From positions 434,001-498,000 of the forward strand of contig NZ_PRDM01000001.1 in assembly GCF_015182285.1 (NCBI RefSeq): a stretch of DNA of 64,000 nt, read 5' to 3'. Position 1 is the first letter of the stretch, and every line of letters starts with the position of its first letter. The notes beneath the pieces were generated by a model. The model ran no database searches. It saw only the letters and a list, made by a program, of their open reading frames with translations, and was not told the origin of the DNA. Of the stretch, positions 42,806-51,578 are shown piece after piece. Made by a program: the position numbers and the translations under genes. The stretch is from Flavobacterium hungaricum (lineage in GTDB: Bacteria > Bacteroidota > Bacteroidia > Flavobacteriales > Flavobacteriaceae).

Positions 42806-43633
42806 ATGACAACACAACAACTACACGAACAAATTCTTCAAAAAAAATCATTTTTATGCGTTGGTCTGGATCCAGATTTAAGCAAGATGCCGCAGCATTT
42901 ATTAGAAACAGAAGATCCAATTTTCGAATTCAATAAAGCAATTATTGATGCCACGCACGATTTGACTGTTGGATACAAACCTAATACTGCATTTTTTGAG
43001 GCTTATGGAATAAAAGGCTGGATGTCGCTTCAAAAAACGATTAATTATATCAACGAAAATTACCCTGCTATTTTTACAATCGCAGATGCAAAACGCGGCG
43101 ACATCGGTAATACTTCGAGCATGTATGCCAAAGCTTTTTTTGAAGATTTGAATTTTGACAGTGTAACTGTTGCTCCTTATATGGGGAAAGATTCGGTTGA
43201 ACCTTTTTTAGCTTTCGAAAATAAACATACCATCATGCTGGCCTTGACTTCTAATGAAGGTGCATTCGATTTTCAGACTTTGACAACGAACGGAACAGAA
43301 TTGTACAAACAAGTTTTGGAAACTTCTAAAACATGGAAAAACAGCCAAAACCTAATGTATGTTGTTGGTGCTACAAAAGCAGAATATTTTACAGAAATCA
43401 GGAAAATTGTTCCAGACAGTTTCTTACTGGTTCCAGGAATCGGTGCTCAAGGCGGCAGTTTGTCTGAAGTATGCAAATACGGAATGAACGAGAAAGTAGG
43501 ATTATTGGTAAACTCGGCAAGAGCAATTATCTATGCTTCTAACGGAACTGATTTTGCAGAAAAGGCTAGAGAAGAAGCTTTGAAAGTGCAACAGGAAATG
43601 CAAGAAATTCTTGATTTAAAGTTTCAGTCTTAA
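42806..43633 (+). CDS. pyrF: Orotidine 5'-phosphate decarboxylase (type 2)
   Basis: 275 aa, the length of the type-2 form. Converts OMP to UMP, the last step of de novo pyrimidine synthesis. Core: [18 protein letters not shown]-like [14 protein letters not shown], the catalytic [11 protein letters not shown] at about residues 94-104, [15 protein letters not shown], and the phosphate-gripping [10 protein letters not shown] and [10 protein letters not shown]. Single gene; its own promoter lies just downstream of the heptanucleotide-repeat block. Confidence 0.97.
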   Translation: MTTQQLHEQILQKKSFLCVGLDPDLSKMPQHLLETEDPIFEFNKAIIDATHDLTVGYKPNTAFFEAYGIKGWMSLQKTINYINENYPAIFTIADAKRGDIGNTSSMYAKAFFEDLNFDSVTVAPYMGKDSVEPFLAFENKHTIMLALTSNEGAFDFQTLTTNGTELYKQVLETSKTWKNSQNLMYVVGATKAEYFTEIRKIVPDSFLLVPGIGAQGGSLSEVCKYGMNEKVGLLVNSARAIIYASNGTDFAEKAREEALKVQQEMQEILDLKFQS

Positions 43634-43642
43634 TAAATGTTT

Positions 43643-43695
43643 GCCGCGAATTCACGAATTTCTTTTTTAATTTTTGGAATTCATGAATTCGCGGC
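43643..43695. repeat. GCCGCGAATTCA inverted repeat
   Basis: GCCGCGAATTCA (43643-43654) and TGAATTCGCGGC (43684-43695) flank a T-rich loop. Belongs with the dyads at 17272-17367 and 62596-62640. Lies between pyrF and the next gene and could serve as the pyrF terminator. Confidence 0.7.
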
Positions 43696-43721
43696 CAAAA
43701 AAAACTTCTTCCAAAATAAAC

Positions 43722-44522
43722 ATGAAACAATTTACAGACCAAATAGGAACCGTTCATTCTTTTGAAACGACTCCAAAACGGATTATTTCGCTTGTTCCTT
43801 CTCAAACCGAATTACTATACGATTTGGGCTTAGAAGAAAAAATTATCGGAATAACGAAGTTCTGTGTGCATCCGTTTCATTTTAAAGCGACTAAAAAGAT
43901 TGTTGGAGGAACCAAGAAAATTCATTTCGAGAAAATAAAACTTCTTGAACCCGATATTATCATTTGTAACAAAGAAGAGAATACAGAAGAAATTGTAAAC
44001 CAACTTAGTGAAATTTGTCCAGTATGGGTTACCAATATAGTGACGATTGAAGATAATTTTCAGATGATCTCAGACTTCGGTCAAATCTTTAACTGTAGAA
44101 CCGAATCTCAGAAATGGAATGACAAATTGGCTTTCGCCTTGAGCGATTTCAAAAATTATATAAAAGATATTCCGTCCCAAAAAGCGGCTTATTTTATTTG
44201 GAAAAATCCTTATATGGCTGCAGGAAATGATACTTATATTAATGAGATATTAAAACTGAATCATTTTAAGAATATTTACGAAGACAAAGGCCGTTATCCC
44301 GAAATAGAATTAAAGAAGATGCGTTTGGATGGAGATCCGGATATCGTTTTTCTTTCTTCAGAACCGTACCCTTTTAAAGAAGAAGACGCTTTTGAGATTG
44401 GTAGATTTACGCATCACGCGAAGACCATCTTCGTTGACGGCGAAATGTTCTCTTGGCACGGAAGCCGGCTTTTAAAGGCTTTTACATATTTTAAATTACT
44501 GCACGAACGTTTAAAAAATTAA
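43722..44522 (+). CDS. BtuF/TroA-like periplasmic-binding-type protein (no visible export signal)
   Basis: 266 aa from the ATG at 43722, chosen because upstream codons run through an inverted repeat. The fold is that of ABC-transporter solute-binding proteins for cobalamin/iron chelates: TPKRIISLVPSQTELLYDLG, then GGTKKIHFEKIKLLEPDIII and a C-terminal lobe with WHGSRLLKAFTYFKLL. There is no signal peptide, as in the cytoplasmic cobalamin/metal-binding relatives common in Bacteroidota. No transporter genes are adjacent. Confidence 0.88.
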   Translation: MKQFTDQIGTVHSFETTPKRIISLVPSQTELLYDLGLEEKIIGITKFCVHPFHFKATKKIVGGTKKIHFEKIKLLEPDIIICNKEENTEEIVNQLSEICPVWVTNIVTIEDNFQMISDFGQIFNCRTESQKWNDKLAFALSDFKNYIKDIPSQKAAYFIWKNPYMAAGNDTYINEILKLNHFKNIYEDKGRYPEIELKKMRLDGDPDIVFLSSEPYPFKEEDAFEIGRFTHHAKTIFVDGEMFSWHGSRLLKAFTYFKLLHERLKN

Positions 44523-44772
44523 TTTTTTTGTTTCAGGTTTCAAGTTGTAGGAGCGCGTATGTTTAACCGCAAAGAGCGCAAAGGTTTACGGAAAGTTCGC
44601 AAAGTTTGTAATACAAGCTTTGCGAACTTTGTGTTTTATATAAAGCTTCGTACATAAAAAACTTTACTTCTTTGCGATAAGATTAAGTGCAAAAGAAAGG
44701 AACATAAAACCCGAAAAAAAGAAAACTTGAAACCTGAAACTTGAAACTTGAAACAAAAGAAAACTTGAAACA

Positions 44773-44940
44773 AAACTGATATAAAAAAAGAATGCCGGCA
44801 TCTCTAAGACGCCGGCACTTATTTAACTAACCAAAACCAAAATAATAAATAACCAGTTTATTACAGTACAAAGATCCGACATATATCAATCTGATGGTGT
44901 TAAGGTCTTGTTATTACTTTGTTGGATATAAGTTAATGTT
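44773..44940. ncRNA. Duplicated structured element, copy 1 (possible small RNA)
   Basis: Contains TGCCGGC (44793-44799) and GCCGGCA (44811-44817) with an inner TCT...AGA pairing, next to an A-run that is T-rich on the minus strand. On that strand it reads as a hairpin plus U-tract, that is an intrinsic terminator. Upstream on the same strand are TTATTATTTTGGTTTTGGTT and a conserved GATATATGTC segment. No ORF is inside. A minus-strand transcript of about 100 nt is possible. Copy 2 is at 45131-45295. Confidence 0.4.
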
Positions 44941-45130
44941 AAGCTTTGCCAGCTTGTACGGTCTTTTTTTTACTGCGAATTGCAAGAATTGAATAAGTGC
45001 AATTAGGGCAAAAAAAAACTTAGCAGCTTTGCGATCAAAATTAAGTTCCAAGAAGCACCTGAAACCTAAAACCTAAAACCTGAAACCTGAAACCTGAACC
45101 TGAAACAAAGAAAAACCTGAAACGTGAAAC

Positions 45131-45295
45131 AAAACTGATATAAAAAAAGAATGCCGGCATCTCGAAGACGCCGGCATCATTTAACTAACCAAAACCAAAA
45201 TAATAAATAACCAGTTTATTACATTACAAAGGTCAGACATATATCGAAGTTTTGCTGTTAAGGTTTTGTTATTACTTTGTTGGACATAAGTTAAG
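45131..45295. ncRNA. Duplicated structured element, copy 2 (possible small RNA)
   Basis: Same design as 44773-44940, with small base changes (for example CTCGAAGAC in the loop and TGCCGGC at 45152-45158 pairing with 45170-45176). Direct repeat in the same orientation. Located just before katA. Confidence 0.4.
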
Positions 45296-45401
45296 ATTTT
45301 TGAGATCCCTCTTTTGAGCATTCTACAGCGTTAAATAATTTTTGGTTATCAAAATATAATTATAATCAATTTTGTTTATGAATATCATAAAGATAAGTTT
45401 G

Positions 45402-45409
45402 TATATTTG
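45402..45409 (+). promoter_or_regulatory. TAnnTTTG promoter of katA
   Basis: TATATTTG, 23 nt before the katA ATG at 45433. The region upstream has AT-rich dyads but no recognised regulator box. Confidence 0.5.
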
Positions 45410-45432
45410 ATAAAACATTAAAAATCAGCAAA

Positions 45433-46926
45433 ATGGATTCAAACAAAAAATTAACAACTGCAACAGGAACTCCAGTTCCTGATAATCAAAACATTCAGAC
45501 AGCCGGCCCTCGCGGACCTGTTTTATTACAAGATTTTTGGTTTTTAGAAAAAATGGCACATTTTGATCGCGAAGTAATTCCCGAAAGAAGAATGCACGCC
45601 AAAGGGTCTGGTGCATACGGAACTTTTACCGTAACCCATGACATAACTAAATACACAAAAGCCGATTTATTTTCGGAAATTGGTAAGAAAACAGAAATGT
45701 TTGTTCGTTTTTCGACCGTTGCAGGAGAAAGAGGTGCTGCTGACGCTGAAAGAGACATTCGTGGTTTTGCCATGAAATTTTACACGAACGAAGGAAATTG
45801 GGACTTGGTAGGAAATAATACGCCTGTCTTCTTTTTCCGTGATCCGATGAAATTTCCAGATTTAAATCACGCAGTAAAACGTGATCCAAAAACCAATTTA
45901 AGAAGTGCTGATAACAATTGGGATTTTTGGACTTTACTGCCAGAGGCTCTGCATCAGGTAACAATTGTAATGAGCGACAGAGGAATTCCGAAAACGTATC
46001 GTCAGATGCATGGTTTTGGAAGTCATACTTTCAGTTTCATTAATGCACAAAACGAAAGACATTGGGTTAAATTTCACTTAGTCTCACAACAAGGAATTGA
46101 AAATCTTTCTGACGAGGAGGCTGCTTTATTGGTTGGAGGCGATAGAGAAAGTCATCAAAGAGATTTATTCAATGCGATTGAAGAAGGAAATTTCCCAAAA
46201 TGGAAAATGTTTGTTCAGATCATGTCAGAAGAGCAGGCAAAAACGTATCGTTTCCATCCTTTTGATTTGACAAAAGTTTGGTTAAAAGGAGATTTTCCGC
46301 TTATTCCGGTGGGAGAATTTGAATTAAACAAAAATCCAGAAAATTATTTTGCAGAAGTAGAACAAGCTGCTTTTAATCCAGCGCACGTGCCGCCGGGAAT
46401 TGGTTTTTCTCCAGACAAAATGCTTCAAGGACGTTTGTTTTCTTATGGAGATGCACATCGTTACCGTTTAGGAGTGAACAATTATCAAATTCCGGTTAAC
46501 GCTTCTAGATGCCCTTATAATACGTTCCATAGAGATGGAGGAATGCGTGTTGACGGAAATAATGGAGGCCGTAAACATTACGAACCAAATAGTTTTGGAG
46601 AATGGCAGGATACACCAGAATTAAAAGAACCGCCATTGGCAATCTACGGAGATGCTTATGCATACAACTTTAGAGAAGACGACAGCGATTATTTTACACA
46701 ACCTGGACTTTTATTCCGTTTATTAACAGACGAAAAGAAGCAGCTATTATTTAAAAATACCGCTGGACAAGTTGGAGGAGCTCAGAAATTTATTCAAGTC
46801 CGTCATATTAGAAACTGCTACAAAGCAGATCCAGCGTATGGAGAAGGTGTAGCAAACGCACTAGGAATGACAATGGAGGAAGTAAACAGTTTTGACGATC
46901 CCAGATTGGCGATTGTAGCTCGTTAA
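45433..46926 (+). CDS. katA: Catalase (small-subunit, clade 3 type)
   Basis: 497 aa, typical for monofunctional haem catalase. Converts H2O2 to water and oxygen. Catalytic His is about residue 55 in [12 protein letters not shown], the Asn lies in [11 protein letters not shown], and the haem-ligand Tyr is about 338 in [19 protein letters not shown]-related and other core motifs ([20 protein letters not shown]) are present. Cytoplasmic. Single gene, closed by a terminator. Confidence 0.97.
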   Translation: MDSNKKLTTATGTPVPDNQNIQTAGPRGPVLLQDFWFLEKMAHFDREVIPERRMHAKGSGAYGTFTVTHDITKYTKADLFSEIGKKTEMFVRFSTVAGERGAADAERDIRGFAMKFYTNEGNWDLVGNNTPVFFFRDPMKFPDLNHAVKRDPKTNLRSADNNWDFWTLLPEALHQVTIVMSDRGIPKTYRQMHGFGSHTFSFINAQNERHWVKFHLVSQQGIENLSDEEAALLVGGDRESHQRDLFNAIEEGNFPKWKMFVQIMSEEQAKTYRFHPFDLTKVWLKGDFPLIPVGEFELNKNPENYFAEVEQAAFNPAHVPPGIGFSPDKMLQGRLFSYGDAHRYRLGVNNYQIPVNASRCPYNTFHRDGGMRVDGNNGGRKHYEPNSFGEWQDTPELKEPPLAIYGDAYAYNFREDDSDYFTQPGLLFRLLTDEKKQLLFKNTAGQVGGAQKFIQVRHIRNCYKADPAYGEGVANALGMTMEEVNSFDDPRLAIVAR

Positions 46927-46982
46927 AGAGGCAAAGTCTCAAAGTAAGAAACATTCAAAGGTTTTAACCTGCGATTATAAAT

Positions 46983-47014
46983 AAACCCGACAAGTTGTAA
47001 ACCTGTCGGGTTTT
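46983..47014 (+). terminator. Terminator of katA
   Basis: AAACCCGACA (46983-46992) pairs with TGTCGGGTTT (47004-47013), followed by T. Confidence 0.85.
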
Positions 47015-47040
47015 CTATTTCATACTAAAAAAAGCTTCAT

Positions 47041-47190
47041 TTGCTTGGACTTCGCCCAATCCAATAAAAACTTAGAATCTCAGTTCCTCAAAACCTTAAA
47101 GAAAAAAAATCTTCAAGCCCTAGTGCCATCGCTGCAAAAAAACTTAGAACCTTAGTATCTCGGTTCCTCAGAACCTTAGAATATAGAACC
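47041..47190. repeat. Short degenerate AGAACCTTAG repeats
   Basis: Repeated, slightly different units: CTTAGAATCTCAGTTCCTC, CTTAGAACCTTAGTATCTC, AGAACCTTAGAATATAGAAC, AACCTCAAAAACTCTAAG. Similar text occurs at 15310-15345, 19727-19760 and 33604-33640 on either strand. No gene is here. Confidence 0.55.
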
Positions 47191-47199
47191 TCAAAAACT

Positions 47200-48054
47200 C
47201 TAAGAAAAAACCACCGTCTTATTACTGTAAACCATTGTTTTACGCTCAGCATGTAATTTAATTGCCCTTGCTAAAACGATACGCTCTAAGTCGCGTCCTT
47301 TCATTATAAAATCTTCAATAGAGTGAATGTGCGAAACCCTTGCGATGTCCTGTTCAATAATCGGACCTTCGTCAAGCTCTTCTGTAACATAATGGCTGGT
47401 CGCACCAATAATTTTCACACCGCGTTTAAATGCCGAGTGATACGGTTTTGCACCAGGAAAAGCAGGTAAAAACGAATGATGAATATTGATGATTTTGTTT
47501 TCGTAAAGCGAAATCAGTTTTGGCGTAATAATCTGCATATAGCGCGCTAGAACAATAAAATTGATATCGTATCTTTTTAAAAGCTCGATTTGTTTGGCTT
47601 CGCCTTCTTCTTTATTGTCTTTTGTAAAAGGAACAAAGTGAAACGGAATATCAAAACGTTCGGCAATCGATCTCAAATCATTATGATTGCTGATAATAAC
47701 CGGAATCTCAACATTTAATTCACCAGCACTGTAGCGTCCTAAAATGTCAAATAAACAATGATCATATTTAGAAACAAACAAAGCCATTTTGGGTTTTTGT
47801 TCTTGGCTGTATAAATCCCAAGACATATTGAATTGAATTGCAAGAGTGCTGTTAAATTCCTCTTTAATGCTTTCTATACTTTTTAGCGAATTGGTAAACT
47901 CGCATTCTAGACGCATAAAAAATACATTTTGTTCTACATCAACATGCTGATCTATGTAGGTAATATTTCCTTCGACCTTAGCAATAAAAGTTGTAACAGA
48001 AGCAATAATATTTTTTTGATCTGGGCAATGAATTAAAATGGTTATTTTTTGCAT
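47200..48054 (-). CDS. purU: Formyltetrahydrofolate deformylase
   Basis: 284 aa from the ATG at 48054; the ORF extends 10 codons further, but the ACT domain starts here (MQKITILIHCPDQKNIIASV). Releases formate from 10-formyl-THF, balancing one-carbon pools for purine synthesis. N-terminal ACT domain, then a formyltransferase-type domain with NHNDLRSIAERFDIPFHFVP, VLARYMQIITPKLI and HHSFLPAFPGAKPYHSAF (catalytic Asn-His-Asp region), and HYVTEELDEGPIIEQD. A hairpin between this gene and the DUF4197 gene separates their transcripts. Confidence 0.95.
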   Translation of the reverse strand: MQKITILIHCPDQKNIIASVTTFIAKVEGNITYIDQHVDVEQNVFFMRLECEFTNSLKSIESIKEEFNSTLAIQFNMSWDLYSQEQKPKMALFVSKYDHCLFDILGRYSAGELNVEIPVIISNHNDLRSIAERFDIPFHFVPFTKDNKEEGEAKQIELLKRYDINFIVLARYMQIITPKLISLYENKIINIHHSFLPAFPGAKPYHSAFKRGVKIIGATSHYVTEELDEGPIIEQDIARVSHIHSIEDFIMKGRDLERIVLARAIKLHAERKTMVYSNKTVVFS

Positions 48055-48091
48055 TTTGGTTGGTTTTTGGTTGGTTAACTGCAAAGGTTCA

Positions 48092-48146
48092 AAAGGCCCA
48101 AAGATACAAAGGTTTTTGTACTGAACCTTTGTATCTTTGGGCCTTT
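48092..48146 (-). terminator. Long hairpin, terminator of the DUF4197 gene
   Basis: AAAGGCCCAAAGATACAAAG, continuing GTT (48092-48114), pairs perfectly with 48124-48146 (23 bp). A run of As on the left gives U on the minus strand. Confidence 0.75.
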
Positions 48147-48162
48147 GTGACTCAAGAAAAAA

Positions 48163-48885
48163 TTATTTTCCGTCCTGCAGAGCAAAAACGCTTTTTAATA
48201 AAGGCGATGTTCTTGCAGAAATGTTATTACGTATTTCTTTTTCTTCAACTGCGATCATTTTAAAAACACCAGACAAGGCTTGATTAGTTGTATAATCGGT
48301 CAAATCTGGATTTATCTTTTTTACCAATGGAATAGTGTTGTATTTTGTAATTATATTTTTCCATACAACATCAGCACCCACTTTTTCAAAAGAACTTTTA
48401 ATTACGGGATTAAATTTTCCGTACAAAGATGTAGTAGTGCTTCCTTGTAAATAAGAAGTTGCAGCAGAATCATTTCCAAGTAAAATATTTTTAGCATCTG
48501 TAAAAGACATATTTTTAACTGCAGAAACAAATATTGGTGTAGCTTCTTTAACAGCATCTTCGGCAGCGCGGTTCAACATTTTGATACCTTCATCTGCTAG
48601 AGAACTCAAACCTACTTTTCTTAAAGTAGCGTCTACTTTTTGTAATTCTTCTGGCATTAAAATTTTTACGGCTTCATTTTTATAAAATCCGTCTACAGCA
48701 GTTAATTTACTTACTTGCTGCGTAATACCTTTATTAAGAGCTTCTTTTAGGCCAGAAGCAATATCTACGGTGCCAGTAGTTCCCGGAATTTGAGAAGCAA
48801 TTTGAGGCAGTTGATTTAAAATCTGTGGAACCTGAGCACAAGAGTTAAGCGAAAATGCTATTGCAAGAATAAGAATCTTTTTCAT
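48163..48885 (-). CDS. DUF4197-family exported protein
   Basis: 240 aa. Signal peptide with LNSCAQ, likely lipidated at Cys 16. The mature part is the helical DUF4197 domain: SGLKEALNKGITQQVSKLTA, GFYKNEAVKILMPEELQKVD, MSFTDAKNILLGNDSAATSY and the final ALSGVFKMIAVEEKEIRNN. Function unknown. A TAnnTTTG element (TATTTTTG, minus strand, 48915-48908) precedes the start. Confidence 0.9.
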   Translation of the reverse strand: MKKILILAIAFSLNSCAQVPQILNQLPQIASQIPGTTGTVDIASGLKEALNKGITQQVSKLTAVDGFYKNEAVKILMPEELQKVDATLRKVGLSSLADEGIKMLNRAAEDAVKEATPIFVSAVKNMSFTDAKNILLGNDSAATSYLQGSTTTSLYGKFNPVIKSSFEKVGADVVWKNIITKYNTIPLVKKINPDLTDYTTNQALSGVFKMIAVEEKEIRNNISARTSPLLKSVFALQDGK

Positions 48886-48907
48886 TTATTGGGGTTTGTT
48901 TAAGTTT

Positions 48908-48915
48908 CAAAAATA
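48908..48915 (-). promoter_or_regulatory. TAnnTTTG promoter of the DUF4197 gene
   Basis: Minus-strand TATTTTTG, 22 nt before the start at 48885. Confidence 0.45.
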
Positions 48916-49046
48916 CTATTTATTCAAAAACAACGCCACAATTTTTATTAAGCTCCCTAAAGATTTTGTTTTAGAATTAACAAAAGGGCAGGAACTTATT
49001 GTATACGCAGTATTTTCCTTGATATGAATAGGTATATTTATAATTT

Positions 49047-49415
49047 TTAGAATTCTCTCAGGCTGTTTAAATCATATAAATCATATAGAGCATTATTGTA
49101 AGTATTGTTTTTTTTATTTAAATCTTCCAGCATTGCAAAAGTATAATCTTTGCCTCCTTTTATTAAAAAATAAAGCGATTCAATAGCATATATTGGTCCG
49201 TACGGAAAAACGCGTAAGCTAAAATTTAAATTCATAAAAAAATGTTTTAAAGCATATTTAAATGATTTTTCTTCTGGACGCACAAAGTAAATGTTAGTCG
49301 TCGTAATTTTTTTTACTAAACCTCGTAAATAAGGAAATTTTACAAATCGTGCTCCTTGTTGTACTAATACATTTATCTCAAACATAGTTAGTCCCTCAGT
49401 ATTATTTGCTTTCAT
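49047..49415 (-). CDS. Hypothetical protein
   Basis: 122 aa, cytoplasmic, no recognised domain. It has an N-terminal helix (EINVLVQQGARFVKFPYLRG), a central patch with VRPEEKSFKYALKHFFMNLN, and FPYGPIYAIESLYFLIKGGK near the end. Conserved-looking but unnamed. Single gene. Confidence 0.65.
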   Translation of the reverse strand: MKANNTEGLTMFEINVLVQQGARFVKFPYLRGLVKKITTTNIYFVRPEEKSFKYALKHFFMNLNFSLRVFPYGPIYAIESLYFLIKGGKDYTFAMLEDLNKKNNTYNNALYDLYDLNSLREF

Positions 49416-49587
49416 GACATTAACTTTTAATAGTAATATTTAGTGGTACAAATTAGGATACAAAGGTCTTAGTTTTTGGAATTTTCTTTTGCTTGTAAAA
49501 GATTTAATATTAATAAAATAGGCTTTTTTTGGAAATGAACTTACCAATTGATTCACGCTTTCTATGCTGCTGCATCTATATAAAAAA

Positions 49588-49666
49588 GGGGCAATTTAAG
49601 ATTTGGGATTTAAGTTTGAAAGTTTTTATTCTTTCAAAATTAGAAACCAATTTTAAAAATTGCCCC
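49588..49666 (-). terminator. Composite terminator hairpin of the L,D-transpeptidase gene
   Basis: GGGGCAATTT (49588-49597) pairs with AAATTGCCCC (49657-49666). Inside, TTTGAAAG/CTTTCAAA forms a second hairpin. The minus-strand end is C-rich followed by Ts. Confidence 0.65.
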
Positions 49667-49700
49667 TAAGACAAGTAAAATTTATTAGAAATATATTTTT

Positions 49701-51266
49701 TTATTGTGATACCACAGCATCCTCTGCAGTTGATGAGGCATCTCTTTCATACACATCTTGAAAGAAACCAATTTCACCATTTTCATTTACTAATGAAGTA
49801 AAGTAAGTAATATAAATTGGGACCTTTTTAGTTAGTTTAAAACTATTTTCTGTTTTTCCGGCCATCGCTTTATCAATTTTTGCAGGAGTCCATTCTGGAT
49901 AATCTTTAAGCATTGCATAAGCTAATTCTTTTGCCATTTTAAGATTGATACATCCGTGGCTGAAAGTTCTTTTTTCAAAATCGAATAATGTTTTTGATGG
50001 TGTATCGTGCATGTAAATGTCATCAGAATTTGGAAACATAAATTTCACCAATCCTAGAGAGTTATCTGGACCTGGTTTTTGTCTTACCTGGCCATTAATC
50101 ATTTCCATATTTTTCTCCGCAAGATAATTTGGATCTGCTGCGATTTTAGATCTTAATTCATTTTGTACAATACTTTGTGGAACTGTCCAATATGGGCTGA
50201 ATACGATTCGATCAATTTCACCATTAAAAATGGTTGTTTTAGTTAAAGGCGCACCCACAAAAACTGGAGATTTCAACTGAACTTTTCCGTTTTTAACATA
50301 AATCATTTCGTATGATGGCACATTAACCAGCACATACTCATCACTATTCGCCATTTGTGCTGCAATTTCACGGCATCTTTCCATGTTTAACTTCAAAGTT
50401 GCAATTTTATCCGATACCGGAATATTCATCTCTTTAATATGGTCTTCTGATAAAATATAGTTAGGTTTAAAACCATTACGAACTTTATATTTCATTACAG
50501 CATCCATTAATTCACGGTCGTATACCTTGCTTTTAGAATCATTTTTTAAATCTCCTAGTAGATACAAACGAGTTCTAACTTGTGCAATTGTACTAGATTC
50601 AGCATCTGGACGTAAATCTTTGTATGGAGTTTCTTCTGGAACAATTGGTTTCCATTTATTCGATCTGTCAAGTTTTTTATATTGTTTTAAAGCATCTTCA
50701 AGTTTATAATATTGCTCAAAGCTTACTTTTTCATTAGTTGTACTTACTTTTTCGGCTGCTTCTTCAAGAGTGCTGTAGTTTAAAAAATCTTTCAGCATCG
50801 TATCATAAGATACTTTTTTCTTAGTTTCTGTAGTGCTTTTTTTGGCGTATAGGATATATAAAGAGCTTAAAAGCATATCAGCATCTGTTTTAGAAAGCGT
50901 AGTTTCTGACGAAGAATCAAACAGCTGATCGATTTCTTTTTGGTAAGGAATAACTAGATCGTTTGTTTTTTTAGCTTTTTCATACAATACAGAGCCAAAT
51001 TCGTTAACTTGTTCTTCATCAAACCAAATAGAGCCAAGAGATCTGTTTTTGTACAATGACATCACGTCAGATTTGTATTTTTTTAAATCAGAATATCTTT
51101 TAAAGAAATCATTAGAAGTTTTCTCTAAATCTAAATCGGTGTTATTGTTAGCTTTTGTTGCAGCTGAAGTTTTTTTATATAAAGAATTACTAGCGTCAAT
51201 TCTATTAAAAGATGATATAAAAAAACTCAAACTTAAAATTACGGTGAATAGATTAAATGTTCTCAT
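49701..51266 (-). CDS. L,D-transpeptidase (YcbB/LdtD type)
   Basis: 521 aa. N-terminal signal peptide, helical domain with a peptidoglycan-binding-like part (around 270-300, NGFKPNYILSEDHIKEMN), then a YkuD catalytic domain from about 320: VLVNVPSYEMIYVKNGK, GEIDRIVFSPYWTVPQSIV, the His motif DIYMHDTPSK, and the catalytic Cys about 439 in FSHGCINLKMAKELA. Crosslinks peptidoglycan as 3-3 bridges or attaches proteins. Ends before an own terminator. Confidence 0.93.
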   Translation of the reverse strand: MRTFNLFTVILSLSFFISSFNRIDASNSLYKKTSAATKANNNTDLDLEKTSNDFFKRYSDLKKYKSDVMSLYKNRSLGSIWFDEEQVNEFGSVLYEKAKKTNDLVIPYQKEIDQLFDSSSETTLSKTDADMLLSSLYILYAKKSTTETKKKVSYDTMLKDFLNYSTLEEAAEKVSTTNEKVSFEQYYKLEDALKQYKKLDRSNKWKPIVPEETPYKDLRPDAESSTIAQVRTRLYLLGDLKNDSKSKVYDRELMDAVMKYKVRNGFKPNYILSEDHIKEMNIPVSDKIATLKLNMERCREIAAQMANSDEYVLVNVPSYEMIYVKNGKVQLKSPVFVGAPLTKTTIFNGEIDRIVFSPYWTVPQSIVQNELRSKIAADPNYLAEKNMEMINGQVRQKPGPDNSLGLVKFMFPNSDDIYMHDTPSKTLFDFEKRTFSHGCINLKMAKELAYAMLKDYPEWTPAKIDKAMAGKTENSFKLTKKVPIYITYFTSLVNENGEIGFFQDVYERDASSTAEDAVVSQ

Positions 51267-51578
51267 TTTTTTTAATTTTTACGTTTTTACTTTTCCTCTA
51301 CGTTGTTTACTTTTTCATTAAAGTCTGGGGTAAAAATTTGGGGCTTTTCTACACTGCTAAATTACATTAGAAGCCTCTCAGACATGTTTTTATATTTTAT
51401 TTAAATGTTGCGAAATTGCCATGTCTTTAAGCTTTCTTTAACTATATCAGATACTTAGGTGAATTGTTACCCTAAAAAATCAAAAAAATGAAATTTTTTT
51501 TGTTAACATAAAGCCAGCGGGATAATCAAACTTTAAAATATTTTGTAAATTGCCCCTGAAAATTATCATATTCATAAA
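51267..51578. other. Divergent intergenic region between ldt and icmF
   Basis: 312 bp, A+T-rich, containing the likely promoters for both genes (TAAATTG near 51546 for icmF). No riboswitch or ORF was recognised. Confidence 0.4.

Larger units (their letters stand above)
44523..45432. repeat. Repeat-rich gap upstream of katA (910 bp, no gene)
   Basis: Holds a GTTCGCAAAG/CTTTGCGAAC hairpin (44592-44604 with 44618-44630), two heptanucleotide GAAACNT blocks (44725-44774 and 45057-45130), and a direct duplication of about 165 bp (44773-44940 and 45131-45295). No ORF of note. Confidence 0.75.

Noticed and set aside
43566..43805. 79-aa - strand ORF between pyrF and the binding protein
   Set aside because: Runs through an inverted repeat and the ends of two genes.
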